The notes: generated by a model not told the origin, from the letters alone. Counted from the first letter of the stretch, positions 15,986 through 25,406 are shown. The stretch is 64,000 nt of DNA from SZUA-442 sp963759175 (GCA_963759175.1 CAVWXP010000010.1:124001-188000); one strand, 5' to 3'. Numbers and translations are program-made.

Positions 15986-17068
15986 TCAGTCGGGAAGCAC
16001 CCGGGCGAGATCGGCGCCCTCGATGATGCCCACCACGGTTCCGTGCCGGGTCACCACGGCTCGGCCGGACCTCCCCGCCGGTTGCACGAGGAGCGTCTCG
16101 AGCGGCGCATCGGCATCGACGACGTCACTCGGACCGATCTCGGTCATCCGCGAGACCACGCGCGTGCTCGGCCATCGCGACGGAGCAAGGGCATCGATCT
16201 CGTCCTGGCCGATCACACCCACGACGTGACCGTCCACCTCGACGGGTAGTGACTTGAGGCGTGGACCAATCGCATACAGGTCCAGTACAGCGGCGATCGT
16301 GGACCGGCCGGACACCGCCTCGGGCGTCGGTCGCATCGCGTCGGCAACCGTCATACCGTCGAAGGAGGCGCTGAGCATCTCCCTACGCCCGGCCGAAGCC
16401 GCGCTCGACACGAGGTACCAACCACCGACGAGGACGAAGAGGCCCGCTGCATATCGCCGCAGGAGGAGGACGAGACCGGCGCCGATCGCCGCGTATCCGA
16501 TCCACTGACCGATGCGAGCCACCGCACGGGTCGCAGCGACGCGGTCACCCGAGCGCGCCGCGAGGGCGCCGCGGAGGAATCGACCCCCATCGAGCGGGAA
16601 TCCTGGCAAGAGGTTGAACGCACCGATGGCCAGGTTGGCGAGCGCCACGGCGAACAGCGCACGACCCGCTGCGGTACCGGTGCCCACGAGTGTGGCCATA
16701 CCCCACAGGATCGCACCGACGACGATCGATGCACCGGGACCGGCGGCCGCGACGAGGAGCTCGGTGGTCGGTGACGGTTTGCCGTCGATCACCGAGTACC
16801 CGCCGAACATGTAGAGCCTGATCGCACGAACGTGCAGCCCGCGTCGGACAGCCACCACGACGTGGCTCAGCTCGTGGACGAGGATGCTGCCGACGACCGC
16901 GAGGCCGGCAGCCGCGGCGAGCAGCCAGGGGGCATCGCCACCTGCGAGCTCCGAGGTTCGCAGGTCGATCAGGACGACGACGCCGAACAGCAGGGCGAGG
17001 ACGAAGGCAGAGGCATCGGCGACGATCGGGGCTCCGAAGACCTTGCCGAGGCGGATACCCGAGGTCAT
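15986..17068 (-). CDS. M50 site-2-type zinc metalloprotease with CBS pair
   Basis: A 360-residue intramembrane protease. The zinc motif HELSH is in the second hydrophobic region, and the second metal ligand motif NLLPGFPLDGGR follows near residue 155. Several membrane helices fill residues 15-230, then two CBS repeats follow (TVADAMRPTPEAVSG and VVSRMTEIGPSDVVDAD). CBS domains in this family are thought to sense nucleotides. The start overlaps the tsaD stop by four bases (ATGA), so it is translationally coupled to the tsa block. Confidence 0.88.
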   Translation of the reverse strand: MTSGIRLGKVFGAPIVADASAFVLALLFGVVVLIDLRTSELAGGDAPWLLAAAAGLAVVGSILVHELSHVVVAVRRGLHVRAIRLYMFGGYSVIDGKPSPTTELLVAAAGPGASIVVGAILWGMATLVGTGTAAGRALFAVALANLAIGAFNLLPGFPLDGGRFLRGALAARSGDRVAATRAVARIGQWIGYAAIGAGLVLLLRRYAAGLFVLVGGWYLVSSAASAGRREMLSASFDGMTVADAMRPTPEAVSGRSTIAAVLDLYAIGPRLKSLPVEVDGHVVGVIGQDEIDALAPSRWPSTRVVSRMTEIGPSDVVDADAPLETLLVQPAGRSGRAVVTRHGTVVGIIEGADLARVLPD

Positions 17069-18078
17069 GCCCCGAGGCGCAGACCGGGCTCGACGTCACC
17101 ATCGAGCTGGTCGCCGGGGATGCCCGCCATGACACGGTCGACGGCAACACTGGCGATCATGGCGCCGTTGTCGGTGCAGAGGGAGGGTTCGGGCACGAAC
17201 AGTCCGACGCCACGACGATCAGCCTCCTCCGCCATGCGTTCGCGGAGCCGAGTGTTCGCCAGCACACCACCGCCGCCACCAACGATCTCGACACCGGTCG
17301 CTTCGACCGCGGCGAACGTCTTGTCGACGATCACGTCGACGATGGCTTCCTGGATGGACGCCGAGACGTCGGCCCGTGGTGGCAGCGAACCGTCGGCCTT
17401 CGCCTTCTCGAGGTAGGTGACCACGGACGTCTTGAGCCCCGAGAACGAGAAATCGTAGGGTCGGTCGCGCAACGCCCTGGGAAACGCGACGGCCGTGGGG
17501 TCCCCCTCGCGGGCATCCCTGTCGATCGCCGGTCCACCGGGGAATCCGAGCCCCATGAACCTCGCGAGTTTGTCGAACGCCTCGCCCGCAGCGTCATCGA
17601 TCGTCCCTCCGAGGACGACGTAGTCGCCCCAACCCCTCATGTGCACGATCTGACTGTGACCACCGCTCGCCAGGATGATCACGGCTGGCGGCTCATATCC
17701 GTCGAAGGACAAGCGAGGTGCATAGAGATGACCCTCCATGTGGTCGATGCCGAACAGGGGGCGGCCGAGGCTGTAGGCGAGCGACTTGCCGAAGGCGTAT
17801 CCGACCATGAGCGGGCCGATGAGGCCGGGACCCTTGGTGACGGCGATGGCGTCGAGATCGTCGGGGTGGATCCCCGCCTGGGTGATCGCACGATGGGCGA
17901 GGGGCCGAATGGCCTCGACATGGGCTCGGGCGGCGACCTCGGGCACGACACCGCCGAATCGCTCGTGCAGCTCCACCTGGGAGGCCAGCACCGAACTCCG
18001 CACGTCCATGCCCTCGAGCACGGCAACGCCGGTCTCATCGCAGCTCGTCTCGATTCCGAGCACCAGGGGGCCACTCAT
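17065..18078 (-). CDS. tsaD: tRNA t6A synthesis protein TsaD
   Basis: Transfers the threonylcarbamoyl group to A37 of ANN-decoding tRNAs together with TsaB and TsaE. The 337-residue ASKHA-fold protein shows VLGIETSCDETGVAV, VAARAHVEAI, the metal motif HMEGH, and KGPGLIGPLMVG. ATG 18078 overlaps the rimI stop by four bases; the longer open frame to 18153 is rejected on that ground. Confidence 0.96.
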   Translation of the reverse strand: MSGPLVLGIETSCDETGVAVLEGMDVRSSVLASQVELHERFGGVVPEVAARAHVEAIRPLAHRAITQAGIHPDDLDAIAVTKGPGLIGPLMVGYAFGKSLAYSLGRPLFGIDHMEGHLYAPRLSFDGYEPPAVIILASGGHSQIVHMRGWGDYVVLGGTIDDAAGEAFDKLARFMGLGFPGGPAIDRDAREGDPTAVAFPRALRDRPYDFSFSGLKTSVVTYLEKAKADGSLPPRADVSASIQEAIVDVIVDKTFAAVEATGVEIVGGGGGVLANTRLRERMAEEADRRGVGLFVPEPSLCTDNGAMIASVAVDRVMAGIPGDQLDGDVEPGLRLGA

Positions 18079-18578
18079 CGCTCGTCCTCCAGGTTCTGCT
18101 GAATCGTCTCGAGACGGTGCCGGTACTCCTCGGTGTCGATGTCGGTCGCCCACATGACGAGGGCATCCTCATCCTTGTAGTAGTTCTTCCTCCGACCGAC
18201 CGGGTCGAACCCGAACCTCTGGTAGAGGCCCTGGGCGGCGGCGTTGGTGATCCGCACCTCGAGGGTGAGATGCCTGGCACCCTCGGAGAGGGCACGCTCG
18301 ACCAGGGCGACCATGAGATGGGTCCCGATGTGGCGACCGCGCACCTCTGGTGCGACGGCGATCGTGGTGATATGGGCGTCCTCCTCGACGAGGAGTAGAC
18401 CTCCATAACCGATGATCGTGTCGTGGCCGTCGAGCGCCACCATGTAGGCGCGGGACTCCGTGGCGAGCTCGTCGAAGAACACCCTCGGCGACCACGGCTG
18501 GGGATAGATCTCGGTCTCGAGAGCCGCAACGGCGGGGATGTCGGACCTCCGCATGTCCCTGATGGCAGGGGCGCTCAT
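18075..18578 (-). CDS. rimI: Ribosomal-protein-alanine N-acetyltransferase RimI-like
   Basis: A 167-residue GNAT protein: SAPAIRDMRRSDIPAVAALE, the acetyl-CoA loop region VRGRHIGTHLMVALVERAL, and GLYQRFGFDPVGRRKNYY. In E. coli RimI acetylates the N-terminus of S18; in actinobacteria the gene always travels with tsaB and tsaD and may have other targets. ATG 18578 overlaps the tsaB stop by four bases. Confidence 0.9.
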   Translation of the reverse strand: MSAPAIRDMRRSDIPAVAALETEIYPQPWSPRVFFDELATESRAYMVALDGHDTIIGYGGLLLVEEDAHITTIAVAPEVRGRHIGTHLMVALVERALSEGARHLTLEVRITNAAAQGLYQRFGFDPVGRRKNYYKDEDALVMWATDIDTEEYRHRLETIQQNLEDER

Positions 18579-19282
18579 TCCGGCCACGCTCCCTCGGCTC
18601 GGAACGCCGTCCAGTTGATGTCGACGTCTGGTTCGCGCATGTAGAGGGGCCGCACGTCCTCGGCGGCCGTGAGGTCATCACGACGTGCCTTCATCGAGGC
18701 GATCTCGAGCATGGTCTCGGCCGACGGGTACCGCGGCCTGCCCCGACGCACGCGGTGCAGACCCGTCCACATCGACTCGGGGAGCGACGCCCAGTCACCG
18801 ACCACCAACGAGTCCGAACCATCGGATTCGAGCAATGCCTTGAAGTCCGTCGGGCGCACGATCTCGGCGCTGCCGTCGGGGGCCACACCACCGGGTAGCG
18901 GTCGATAGGGCGCAATGGCGAACTGGCCCCGTCGCATGTCGACAACGGGCCAGATGCGCCGGCGGCCCGTCGCAGCTCGCAGGGCGATGACCGTGAGCGA
19001 GCTCGTGGTGACCATGGGTGCACCGATGGCAGCGGCGAACGCCTGTGCCGTGGCGATGCCAGCCCGAAGGCCCGTGTAGGGACCGGGGCCGATGTCCACT
19101 GCGACCACGTCGATGTCGCGCGGCTTCCATCCGGCCCGGGTCAGGGCGAAATCGATCGCAGGCATGAGGAAGCCGACATGTCCCCGGCGGTCCACGTTGA
19201 CACTCATCCCGAGGAGCGCATCGTCCTCGCCGATCGCCACAGACGATGCCGGCGTTGCGGTCTCGATCGCGACGATCTTCAT
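18575..19282 (-). CDS. tsaB: tRNA t6A synthesis protein TsaB
   Basis: The 235-residue non-catalytic partner of TsaD: MKIVAIETATPASSVAIGE, then VDIGPGPYTGLRAGIATAQAF. Each of tsaE, tsaB, rimI and tsaD overlaps the next by ATGA, so the unit is translated as one coupled block. ATG 19282 is set by this overlap with tsaE. Confidence 0.95.
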   Translation of the reverse strand: MKIVAIETATPASSVAIGEDDALLGMSVNVDRRGHVGFLMPAIDFALTRAGWKPRDIDVVAVDIGPGPYTGLRAGIATAQAFAAAIGAPMVTTSSLTVIALRAATGRRRIWPVVDMRRGQFAIAPYRPLPGGVAPDGSAEIVRPTDFKALLESDGSDSLVVGDWASLPESMWTGLHRVRRGRPRYPSAETMLEIASMKARRDDLTAAEDVRPLYMREPDVDINWTAFRAEGAWPE

Positions 19283-19731
19283 GTGAGCATCTCCAGACTG
19301 CGGGCGGACCAGGCACCTCGGCGCAGGAACGTGAACCGGCGCCGGTCCTCTTCGATGTCGATGTGCACCACGAGATGGTCCGGCGAGACGCTCTCGGCGA
19401 CGGTGTCCCCCCATTCGATGACGAGCACGCCGTCGATGGCGTCATCCGGGAGCTCGAGGTCCTCGAACTCGGCGAGGGTACCGAGTCGGTAGACGTCGGC
19501 GTGCACGAGCGGCAGGAACCCGTCCCGATGGATACGGGAGATCACGAACGAGGGGCTCGTGATGCGGTCGTCGATGCCGAGCCCCTCGGCGATGCCCGAT
19601 ACGAACAGGGTCTTGCCGGCCCCGAGACGCCCCGACAGCAGGATCGTGTCGCCTGCCGTGAGCACTGCGGCGAGGCGACGCCCGAGCGCCAACGTGTCGG
19701 CTTCGGATGTGGTCACGATCTCGAGGTTCAT
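19279..19731 (-). CDS. tsaE: tRNA t6A synthesis ATPase TsaE
   Basis: The 150-residue ATPase of the t6A complex. It has a P-loop, SGRLGAGKT, the segment RITSPSFVISRIHRDG, and HADVYRLG with EWGD near the C-terminus. The start overlaps the stop of the upstream uracil-DNA glycosylase gene by four bases. Confidence 0.95.
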   Translation of the reverse strand: MNLEIVTTSEADTLALGRRLAAVLTAGDTILLSGRLGAGKTLFVSGIAEGLGIDDRITSPSFVISRIHRDGFLPLVHADVYRLGTLAEFEDLELPDDAIDGVLVIEWGDTVAESVSPDHLVVHIDIEEDRRRFTFLRRGAWSARSLEMLT

Positions 19732-20399
19732 GGGGTGGGTCCGAAGAGGCCGAGCTGTGTCTCATCGGGTTCCGATTGCTTCGGTTCCGGGGTCTCGGGC
19801 GCCGGCTCGGGCGGTGCGATCGAAATCCTACCGTCGATGAGGGACCGCACCAGTGCAAGGTCCGTACGGATGTCGTCGGTGACACGCGCTCCACCGCGCA
19901 GCGCAGCTGCCGGGTGGAACGTCGGGACGAGGTATCGCCCCCACCAGGCATAGGCCCGGCCCCGCATCGCCGTGATCCCGGTCTCGGTTCGCAGCAACAA
20001 TTTCGTGGAGAAATTGCCGAGGGTGACGACGACGGCGGGATCGATCAGCTGCATCTGGCGACGGAGGTAGCCCTTGCATGCGTCGATCTCGTCGGGACGT
20101 GGATCACGATTGCCGGGAGGCCGACACTTGACGACATTGGCGATGTAGACCTCGTCGCGCCGCAGGTCGATCTCGGCGAGCAGCGACTCGAGCAGCTTGC
20201 CCGACCGACCGACGAACGGCACGCCCTCCTCATCCTCCTGACGACCTGGCCCCTCCCCCACGATCATCACATCGGCGTCCGCGGATCCCGATCCGAACAC
20301 CACGTTCGTCCGACCTTCGGCGAGCGAGCAGCTGGTGCACCCATGGGCGATCGCGGCCAGCTCGGGGAGGGTTGCCACCGTGTCGATCGACGTACTCAT
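19728..20399 (-). CDS. Uracil-DNA glycosylase, Fe-S family 4 type
   Basis: Removes uracil from DNA. The 223-residue protein has four cysteines for a [4Fe-4S] cluster in the family 4 order: HGCTSCSL near the N-terminus, VKCRPPGN, and DACKGYLRRQ. The catalytic-site segment GEGPGRQEDEEGVPFVGRSG and the later TFHPAAALRG match the family. Family 4 versus 5 cannot be settled by eye, though the active-site acidic residue favours 4. It is inserted in the t6A block, coupled by ATGA at both ends. Confidence 0.92.
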   Translation of the reverse strand: MSTSIDTVATLPELAAIAHGCTSCSLAEGRTNVVFGSGSADADVMIVGEGPGRQEDEEGVPFVGRSGKLLESLLAEIDLRRDEVYIANVVKCRPPGNRDPRPDEIDACKGYLRRQMQLIDPAVVVTLGNFSTKLLLRTETGITAMRGRAYAWWGRYLVPTFHPAAALRGGARVTDDIRTDLALVRSLIDGRISIAPPEPAPETPEPKQSEPDETQLGLFGPTP

Positions 20400-21298
20400 G
20401 GCCGCGACGATTGGATGGCATCGACGATCGAGGCGGCCACGACGCTGAACACGGCCTCCCCGAGGCGGTCGATGTCGGCATCGGCCCGACCGCCGCTCAC
20501 CACGAAGGCGGTGTCGCCGTCGTATCGGGTGTGGGCAGGGCGCACCGTCGATGCAAGGGCGTCGTGTGCCCGGACACCGAGTCGTCGCAGTTCGTTGCGG
20601 TCCTCGACGAGGGCATCGGTGGCGACCGCGATCAGCGTCGTGTTGAAGCCGAACGGACCGTCGGACGCCGTACGGTCGATCTCGGCCGACCCTGTCATCC
20701 GGTGCCCGGCGAGGTCGTAGACATCGCCGATGGCGTTGAGCACGACCAGGGCACCCACACTCGCCTCATCAACGGTGATGCACGCCGATCCGACACCACC
20801 CGGACTCATGCCGGCAGGGCCGTTCATCTTTCCGACCGTGGCACCGGTGCCCGCTCCGACGAGTCCCCTCTCGACGGGACGTGAGGCGCGCGCCCGATAC
20901 GCTGCCACCCCGTCGGCGGCGGTCGGGCGCACATCCGCCCTGCCGACCAGGAGGTCGAAGATGATGGCCGCCGGGACGATCGGTACGGGCCCCGCCGGTG
21001 TCGGTGCGCCCCGACCCTCGGACTCGACCTCACCCATGACACCGTCGGCGGCGGCGAGTCCGAAGGCGGAACCGCCGGCGAACACGAGGGCGTTGACCGT
21101 GACGGGCTTGATAGCGTCACCGAAGAGGCCGAACTCACGTGAACCGGGAGCGCCCCCTCGCACGTCGACGATGGCGACGTTTGGCTCCTCGAACGTGAGC
21201 ACGGTCACCCCCGTCATGGCGTCGCGGTCGGTGTGGTGGCCCACCGCCACCCCTGGCACCGAGGTGATCGTCCGCTCAGGCACCGGGAGCCCCGACAT
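20396..21298 (-). CDS. P1 (DmpA/S58) family peptidase
   Basis: A 300-residue N-terminal-nucleophile peptidase. Hallmarks are ITSVPGVAVGHHTD, VDVRGGAPGSREF, FAGGSAFGLAAADGVMGEVE, GAGTGATVGKMNG, and PGGVGSACI, where self-cleavage normally occurs in this family. Substrates of relatives are short peptides, D-Ala amides or beta-peptides; here unknown. ATG 21298 lies 23 bases inside the end of alr; the ATGA overlap with the UDG gene ends it. Confidence 0.88.
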   Translation of the reverse strand: MSGLPVPERTITSVPGVAVGHHTDRDAMTGVTVLTFEEPNVAIVDVRGGAPGSREFGLFGDAIKPVTVNALVFAGGSAFGLAAADGVMGEVESEGRGAPTPAGPVPIVPAAIIFDLLVGRADVRPTAADGVAAYRARASRPVERGLVGAGTGATVGKMNGPAGMSPGGVGSACITVDEASVGALVVLNAIGDVYDLAGHRMTGSAEIDRTASDGPFGFNTTLIAVATDALVEDRNELRRLGVRAHDALASTVRPAHTRYDGDTAFVVSGGRADADIDRLGEAVFSVVAASIVDAIQSSRP

Positions 21299-22394
21299 AA
21301 CGACGCGGCAGGCGGGGGCCGAAGTCGCAGACGACTTCCCAGGTGATGGTCCCGAGCAGATCCGCCCATTCCTCCGCTGTGATGGCCTCGTCACCCTGGC
21401 TGCCCAACAGGACGACCTCGTCGCCGACCTGGACCTCGTCGTCCCCCATGTCGACGATGACCATGTCCATGGTCACCGTGCCGGCGAATGGTCGACGTAC
21501 TCCGCCGATGAGCACCGATCCGGTGGTCGACAGGCTCCGTGGAACACCGTCGGCATACCCGATCGGGACCGTGGCAACGGTGTGGGCGCCCGCGAGTTCC
21601 CTCGTGCGTCCGTATGACGGCCGGGCACCGGACGGAAGCCGCTGCGTGTACGCGACATGGCTCACCACGGACATCGCAGGTCGTAGGTCGATGTCGGCGC
21701 CTGATCCGGGGGTCGGGCGGAGGCCATAGAGGCCCAACCCGACCCTGCACAGGTCGTGGCGCGTTCCCTCGAGATCGAGCGACGCTGCCGTGTTGGCGGC
21801 GTGGATCAGCCGTGGAACGATGCCTTCCTCGGCGAGGGCTGCAACGAACTGCTCGAGGGCCACGTTCTGGCGCAGGGTGAACCCATGATCGGAGTCGGCT
21901 ACGGGGAAGTGTGTATAGACCCCCTGGAGCAGCAGACGATCATCGGCTTCGATCTTCCGGGCGATCTCGAAGGCCTCGACAGGAGGCGCCCCGACGCGGT
22001 GCATACCGGTATCGAGCTTGAGATGGACGGGATAGGGCAGGGTGGTCGCATGCTCGGCAACGGCGGCGAGCAGATCGACGAACGACGATCGGTACGCCGT
22101 CGGCGTCAACCCGTGCCTGACGATGAGGTCCATCTCCTCGAGTGTCGGCTCGGAGAGCACCAGGATCGGCACGTCGACATCGGCCTCGCGCAGGCGGACG
22201 CCCTCCTCGACGAGCGCCACGGCGAGGTACTCGGCACCGCCGCGAATGGCAGCCTCGGCAACCGGTATGTCGCCGTGGCCATAGGCATCCGCCTTCACCA
22301 CGGCACACAACGATGCCGGGGCGATGGCCCTGGCGATCTGGCGGGCGTTGTGCTCGATGGCAGCGAGATCGATCTCGATCCATGATGGGCGCAT
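21276..22394 (-). CDS. alr: Alanine racemase
   Basis: Makes D-alanine for peptidoglycan. The 372-residue PLP enzyme has the lysine motif CAVVKADAYGHG, the HLKLDTGMHRVG segment, and the second-domain catalytic tyrosine in PIGYADGVPRSL. Start ATG 22394 opens the family sequence MRPSWIEIDLAAIEHN; the frame is open to 22658 but lacks similarity there. It lies 40 bases after nnr. Confidence 0.96.
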   Translation of the reverse strand: MRPSWIEIDLAAIEHNARQIARAIAPASLCAVVKADAYGHGDIPVAEAAIRGGAEYLAVALVEEGVRLREADVDVPILVLSEPTLEEMDLIVRHGLTPTAYRSSFVDLLAAVAEHATTLPYPVHLKLDTGMHRVGAPPVEAFEIARKIEADDRLLLQGVYTHFPVADSDHGFTLRQNVALEQFVAALAEEGIVPRLIHAANTAASLDLEGTRHDLCRVGLGLYGLRPTPGSGADIDLRPAMSVVSHVAYTQRLPSGARPSYGRTRELAGAHTVATVPIGYADGVPRSLSTTGSVLIGGVRRPFAGTVTMDMVIVDMGDDEVQVGDEVVLLGSQGDEAITAEEWADLLGTITWEVVCDFGPRLPRRYVGAPGA

Positions 22395-22434
22395 CAGGAC
22401 TCCACTCGGTGGCACCGCAACGGTACAGCGGCTC

Positions 22435-23874
22435 TCATCGGATCGGTTTGCCGGTCCCACGGGCGACGATGGCACCGACGGCGTCGACCAGGTCCGACGC
22501 CGTGACAACGGTCGAGTCTGCGAGACCGGCGGCTGCGCGGGCGTGGATGTGGGCGCCCATGGCCGCAGCGAGCCCGGGCTCGACGCCGCCGGCCAGAAGG
22601 GCGGCGATGACCCCGGCGAGCACGTCGCCAGTGCCGATGGACGCGAGCTCGGGTCCACCGGCGTCGACGACCACGAGTTCGCGGCCGGCGACGAAGGTCG
22701 GGTTGCCCTTCAGCAGCACGATGGCCCCGGTGACGTCGGCGAGGCGCATGGCCTCCTCGTGGCTCGCCTCGACCCCCGTGAGGCGGCGGAACTCGCCTGC
22801 GTGGGGTGTGAGCACCGTCGGCGCCTCACGCTCGAGAAGCGTGTCGAGCCGGGTGATCGCTCCTATGGCCCCGGCATCGACGACCATGGGACCGTCGAAT
22901 CCCTCGAGCAATCGCTCGACGAACTGTGCGGGAGCGGGTTCGAGGCCCGGACCGACCACCAGCACGTCGTAGCGTGCCAGCAGCGCGAGGACCTCGGAAG
23001 CGTGGTCCCGCCACGAGTCGGTCTCGGATGCCTGCAGCGTCGTGAGCTCGGGTGCCAGTGCCTCGTACGTGGCCACGGTGGCTGCCGTCGTGAGGATCGA
23101 CGAGACTCCCGCACCACTACGGAGCGCAGCGCGGGCCGCAAGCAATGCCGCTCCCGTCAGTCCCGGCATCCCGCCGATCGTGGCGACGGCACCCACCGAC
23201 CACTTGTGTGCGGTCCGCTGCCGACCGGGCACGGAGACATCGTCGTCGGTGAATCGGAACATGACCGGTGCACCACCGTCGAGCCCGATATCGACCACGA
23301 CGACCTCCCCGCACAGATCGGGACCCGATCCCAGGATGTGTCCGGGTTTGGGTGTGTGGAAGGTCACGGTGCGTTCGGCTCGAAATGCGGTGCCGTCGAC
23401 CTCGCCCGTGTCGCCGTGTACGCCCGACGGTATGTCGACCGCGAGCACAGATGTCGAAGCGTTCGCCCAGCCGGCGACCTCGTCGGGCAGCGTCCCGTGG
23501 AATCCGGTACCGAACACCGCATCGACCACGAGGGATCCCGGCTCGTACGGTGCGGTCGTCATCGGCGACATAGGCACACCGGCCGACAGGGCACGGTGCT
23601 GTGCCCGCCCCGGTGCGGTGTCACTCGAGGGCACGCCGAAGGAGTGGACCCGTGCATCCACGCCGCGACGCCTCAGGTACGCGGCGGCGACGTATCCGTC
23701 GCCGCCATTGTTCCCGCTCCCGCACAGGACATGGACCACGTCACCGTATGCGGCTCCCATGCGGGCTGCCTCGACCGCTACCGCGAAGCCTGCACGGTCC
23801 ATGAGCGTGTCGACCGAGACGCTCGCCGCGACATCGACCGCTTGCATCTCGGCAACCGAGAGCACAGGGATCAT
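22435..23874 (-). CDS. nnr: Bifunctional NAD(P)HX epimerase/dehydratase
   Basis: Repairs hydrated NADH and NADPH. The 479-residue fusion has the epimerase (YjeF_N) domain first, with VLCGSGNNGGDGYVAAAYL and VDAVFGTGFHG, then the ADP-dependent dehydratase (carbohydrate-kinase-like) domain with ATIGGMPGLTGAALLAARAA, VLTPHAGEF and GTGDVLAGVIAALLAGG. Normal family length. It overlaps acpS by four bases. Confidence 0.95.
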   Translation of the reverse strand: MIPVLSVAEMQAVDVAASVSVDTLMDRAGFAVAVEAARMGAAYGDVVHVLCGSGNNGGDGYVAAAYLRRRGVDARVHSFGVPSSDTAPGRAQHRALSAGVPMSPMTTAPYEPGSLVVDAVFGTGFHGTLPDEVAGWANASTSVLAVDIPSGVHGDTGEVDGTAFRAERTVTFHTPKPGHILGSGPDLCGEVVVVDIGLDGGAPVMFRFTDDDVSVPGRQRTAHKWSVGAVATIGGMPGLTGAALLAARAALRSGAGVSSILTTAATVATYEALAPELTTLQASETDSWRDHASEVLALLARYDVLVVGPGLEPAPAQFVERLLEGFDGPMVVDAGAIGAITRLDTLLEREAPTVLTPHAGEFRRLTGVEASHEEAMRLADVTGAIVLLKGNPTFVAGRELVVVDAGGPELASIGTGDVLAGVIAALLAGGVEPGLAAAMGAHIHARAAAGLADSTVVTASDLVDAVGAIVARGTGKPIR

Positions 23875-24251
23875 CGGTGGCGCCCCTGGGAGATCACGAA
23901 CACCATCGCATTCCCGCGGGTGTGGGTGATGGTGAGCTTGATGTCGGTGACACCCAGCATGTCCGCTCGGTCACGTGCCCGGCCGAACAGGTTCACACTC
24001 GGTGGTCCACCCCCCGTGATCTCGATGTCCGTCCACGGGATCCTCCGCCAACCGGTGAACAGGCTCTTCATCACGGCTTCCTTGCCGGCGAAACGTGCCG
24101 CGAGTCGTTCGGATGGATCGGAGAACCGATGGGCGTACTCCCACTCGTGGTCGGTGAAGCACCTCCGGCGGAAGCCGTCGGGGCTCCGCAGGAGCAGGGA
24201 GCGCACGCGATCGACGTCAGCGAGGTCGACCCCCAGTCCGATGATCTCCAT
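23871..24251 (-). CDS. acpS: Holo-ACP synthase AcpS
   Basis: Puts phosphopantetheine on the fatty-acid ACP. The 126-residue protein has the AcpS signatures IIGLGVDLADVDRV, CFTDHEWEYA and LAARFAGKEAVMKSL. It is the housekeeping transferase; a second, Sfp-type transferase is present in the lipid module at 37048-37776. Position before nnr and alr is the normal actinobacterial one. Confidence 0.95.
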   Translation of the reverse strand: MEIIGLGVDLADVDRVRSLLLRSPDGFRRRCFTDHEWEYAHRFSDPSERLAARFAGKEAVMKSLFTGWRRIPWTDIEITGGGPPSVNLFGRARDRADMLGVTDIKLTITHTRGNAMVFVISQGRHR

Positions 24252-24302
24252 GGCACCAGAGCGTAGTTCACCGCACCGGCGATACCGATCGATGGGTGAC
24301 CG

Positions 24303-24665
24303 TCACGCGGCCGTGGCGTGCGGTCCGTCGGTCGTTGCGGCCTCGGCGAGGTGCCCTGTGTCGTGACCCATGGCGATCCACCGCAAGGGCGTCACGGCGC
24401 CGAGGTGCTCGTTCGGACGAGCGAGCCAATCGGCGATCGTGACGTCGTCGTATCGACGGCGGAGACGCTGGACGACGCCACCGAGATCGCGCCGGATTCC
24501 GGACCGATCGAACTGGAAACCGAAGTACACCTCTTCGAGGTGGGTGCCGCCCACGCGCAGCAGGTCGGGCCGATGGCGCAATTCATCGGGACCGATCCCG
24601 GCGCGCCCTGCCGCCTGCTCCCGCGTGAGGAAGTGCCCTACGAGGATGCGTTCCGTGGTCCCCCC
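24303..24665 (-). CDS. Small HTH/Xre-MbcA-like protein without a normal start codon
   Basis: This frame follows directly, in phase, after the TAG stop (24668-24666) of the cytidylate kinase-like gene, and runs for about 120 codons. It contains LVGHFLTREQAAGRAGIG, then RPDLLRVGGTHLEEVYFGFQF and IADWLARPNEHLGAVTPLRW, which looks like a complete small protein of the DUF2384-like (MbcA/ParS) kind. No ATG or GTG lies between the TAG and the conserved start; the first conventional candidate is TTG 24581, which would cut the HTH off. Possibilities are readthrough, re-initiation, a non-standard start, or a base error near the seven-G run after the stop. Confidence 0.45.
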   Translation of the reverse strand, partial: GGTTERILVGHFLTREQAAGRAGIGPDELRHRPDLLRVGGTHLEEVYFGFQFDRSGIRRDLGGVVQRLRRRYDDVTIADWLARPNEHLGAVTPLRWIAMGHDTGHLAEAATTDGPHATAA

Positions 24666-25406
24666 CTATCGATGGCCGACGATGACCGTGGTCTTCCGTC
24701 GCACCACGGCCGTCACGGCGTCGGCGATCTCACCGAACGACAGGTACTCCGTGTTCGCCACGAGGTCATAGCCCGTCGGATCGTCGATGTCGGTGCCGAA
24801 GTGTGCACGGATGAGTCTGGCCCGATCGGCGTCTCTCCTCCGGGCTCCCGCGATGGCTTCACGTTCGCTCATGCCGTGGATCTCCATGGCCCGACGGGTA
24901 CGGAATGCATCGGATGCCACGAGACGCACGGAGACGCCGCCGTCCATGTCCCTTGTCACATGCGATCCGCCGCGACCCACGATGATGGCCTTCCCCATGC
25001 CTGCGATGGTGCGCACCACGAGGAACACTCGGTTCATCACCATCTTCTGGTCGACGGTGGAGCGGAGCATCTGGTGGAAGAAGTCCTTCGTCGGCGACCG
25101 GTACTCCTCGTCGATGAGCGAGTCCAACGAGCGGGCGAACGCCGGATCGCGCGCGACGATCTCACAGACGGTCTTGTCGTACACCTGCCAGCCCCCGAAG
25201 ACACTGGCGTCCTGTTGACGGTCGAAGGTCTCGACAACGGCCTCGGCGAGGGCATGTCCACCCGTACCCGCCTGTCGCGAGATCGTCACGAACGGCATCA
25301 CCGCCGCTTCCACTTCCGGTGGCACGGGCATCCGCTCCGATGCGAGCTTGGCCTGGAGATACCGTTCGATATTCTCGACGCGATTCATGAGTTCACCACT
25401 CACCAT
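24666..25406 (-). CDS. Cytidylate kinase-like family protein
   Basis: A 246-residue P-loop kinase-like protein. The segment FVTISRQAGTGGHALAEAVV resembles a degenerate P-loop, and AIIVGRGGSHVTRDMDGGVSVRL and ARLIRAHFGTDIDDPTGYDL match Cytidylate_kin2 proteins, whose substrate is not established. Starts at ATG 25406 (a run of six Gs lies 11 bases upstream) or ATG 25388; the frame continues to 25631 without similarity. Unusually, a further conserved-looking small protein lies in phase immediately after its TAG stop. Confidence 0.8.
   Translation of the reverse strand: MVSGELMNRVENIERYLQAKLASERMPVPPEVEAAVMPFVTISRQAGTGGHALAEAVVETFDRQQDASVFGGWQVYDKTVCEIVARDPAFARSLDSLIDEEYRSPTKDFFHQMLRSTVDQKMVMNRVFLVVRTIAGMGKAIIVGRGGSHVTRDMDGGVSVRLVASDAFRTRRAMEIHGMSEREAIAGARRRDADRARLIRAHFGTDIDDPTGYDLVANTEYLSFGEIADAVTAVVRRKTTVIVGHR

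Noticed and set aside
22324..24366. A 680-codon plus-strand frame opposite nnr, alr and acpS
   Set aside because: It is antisense to three recognised genes and shows no domain.
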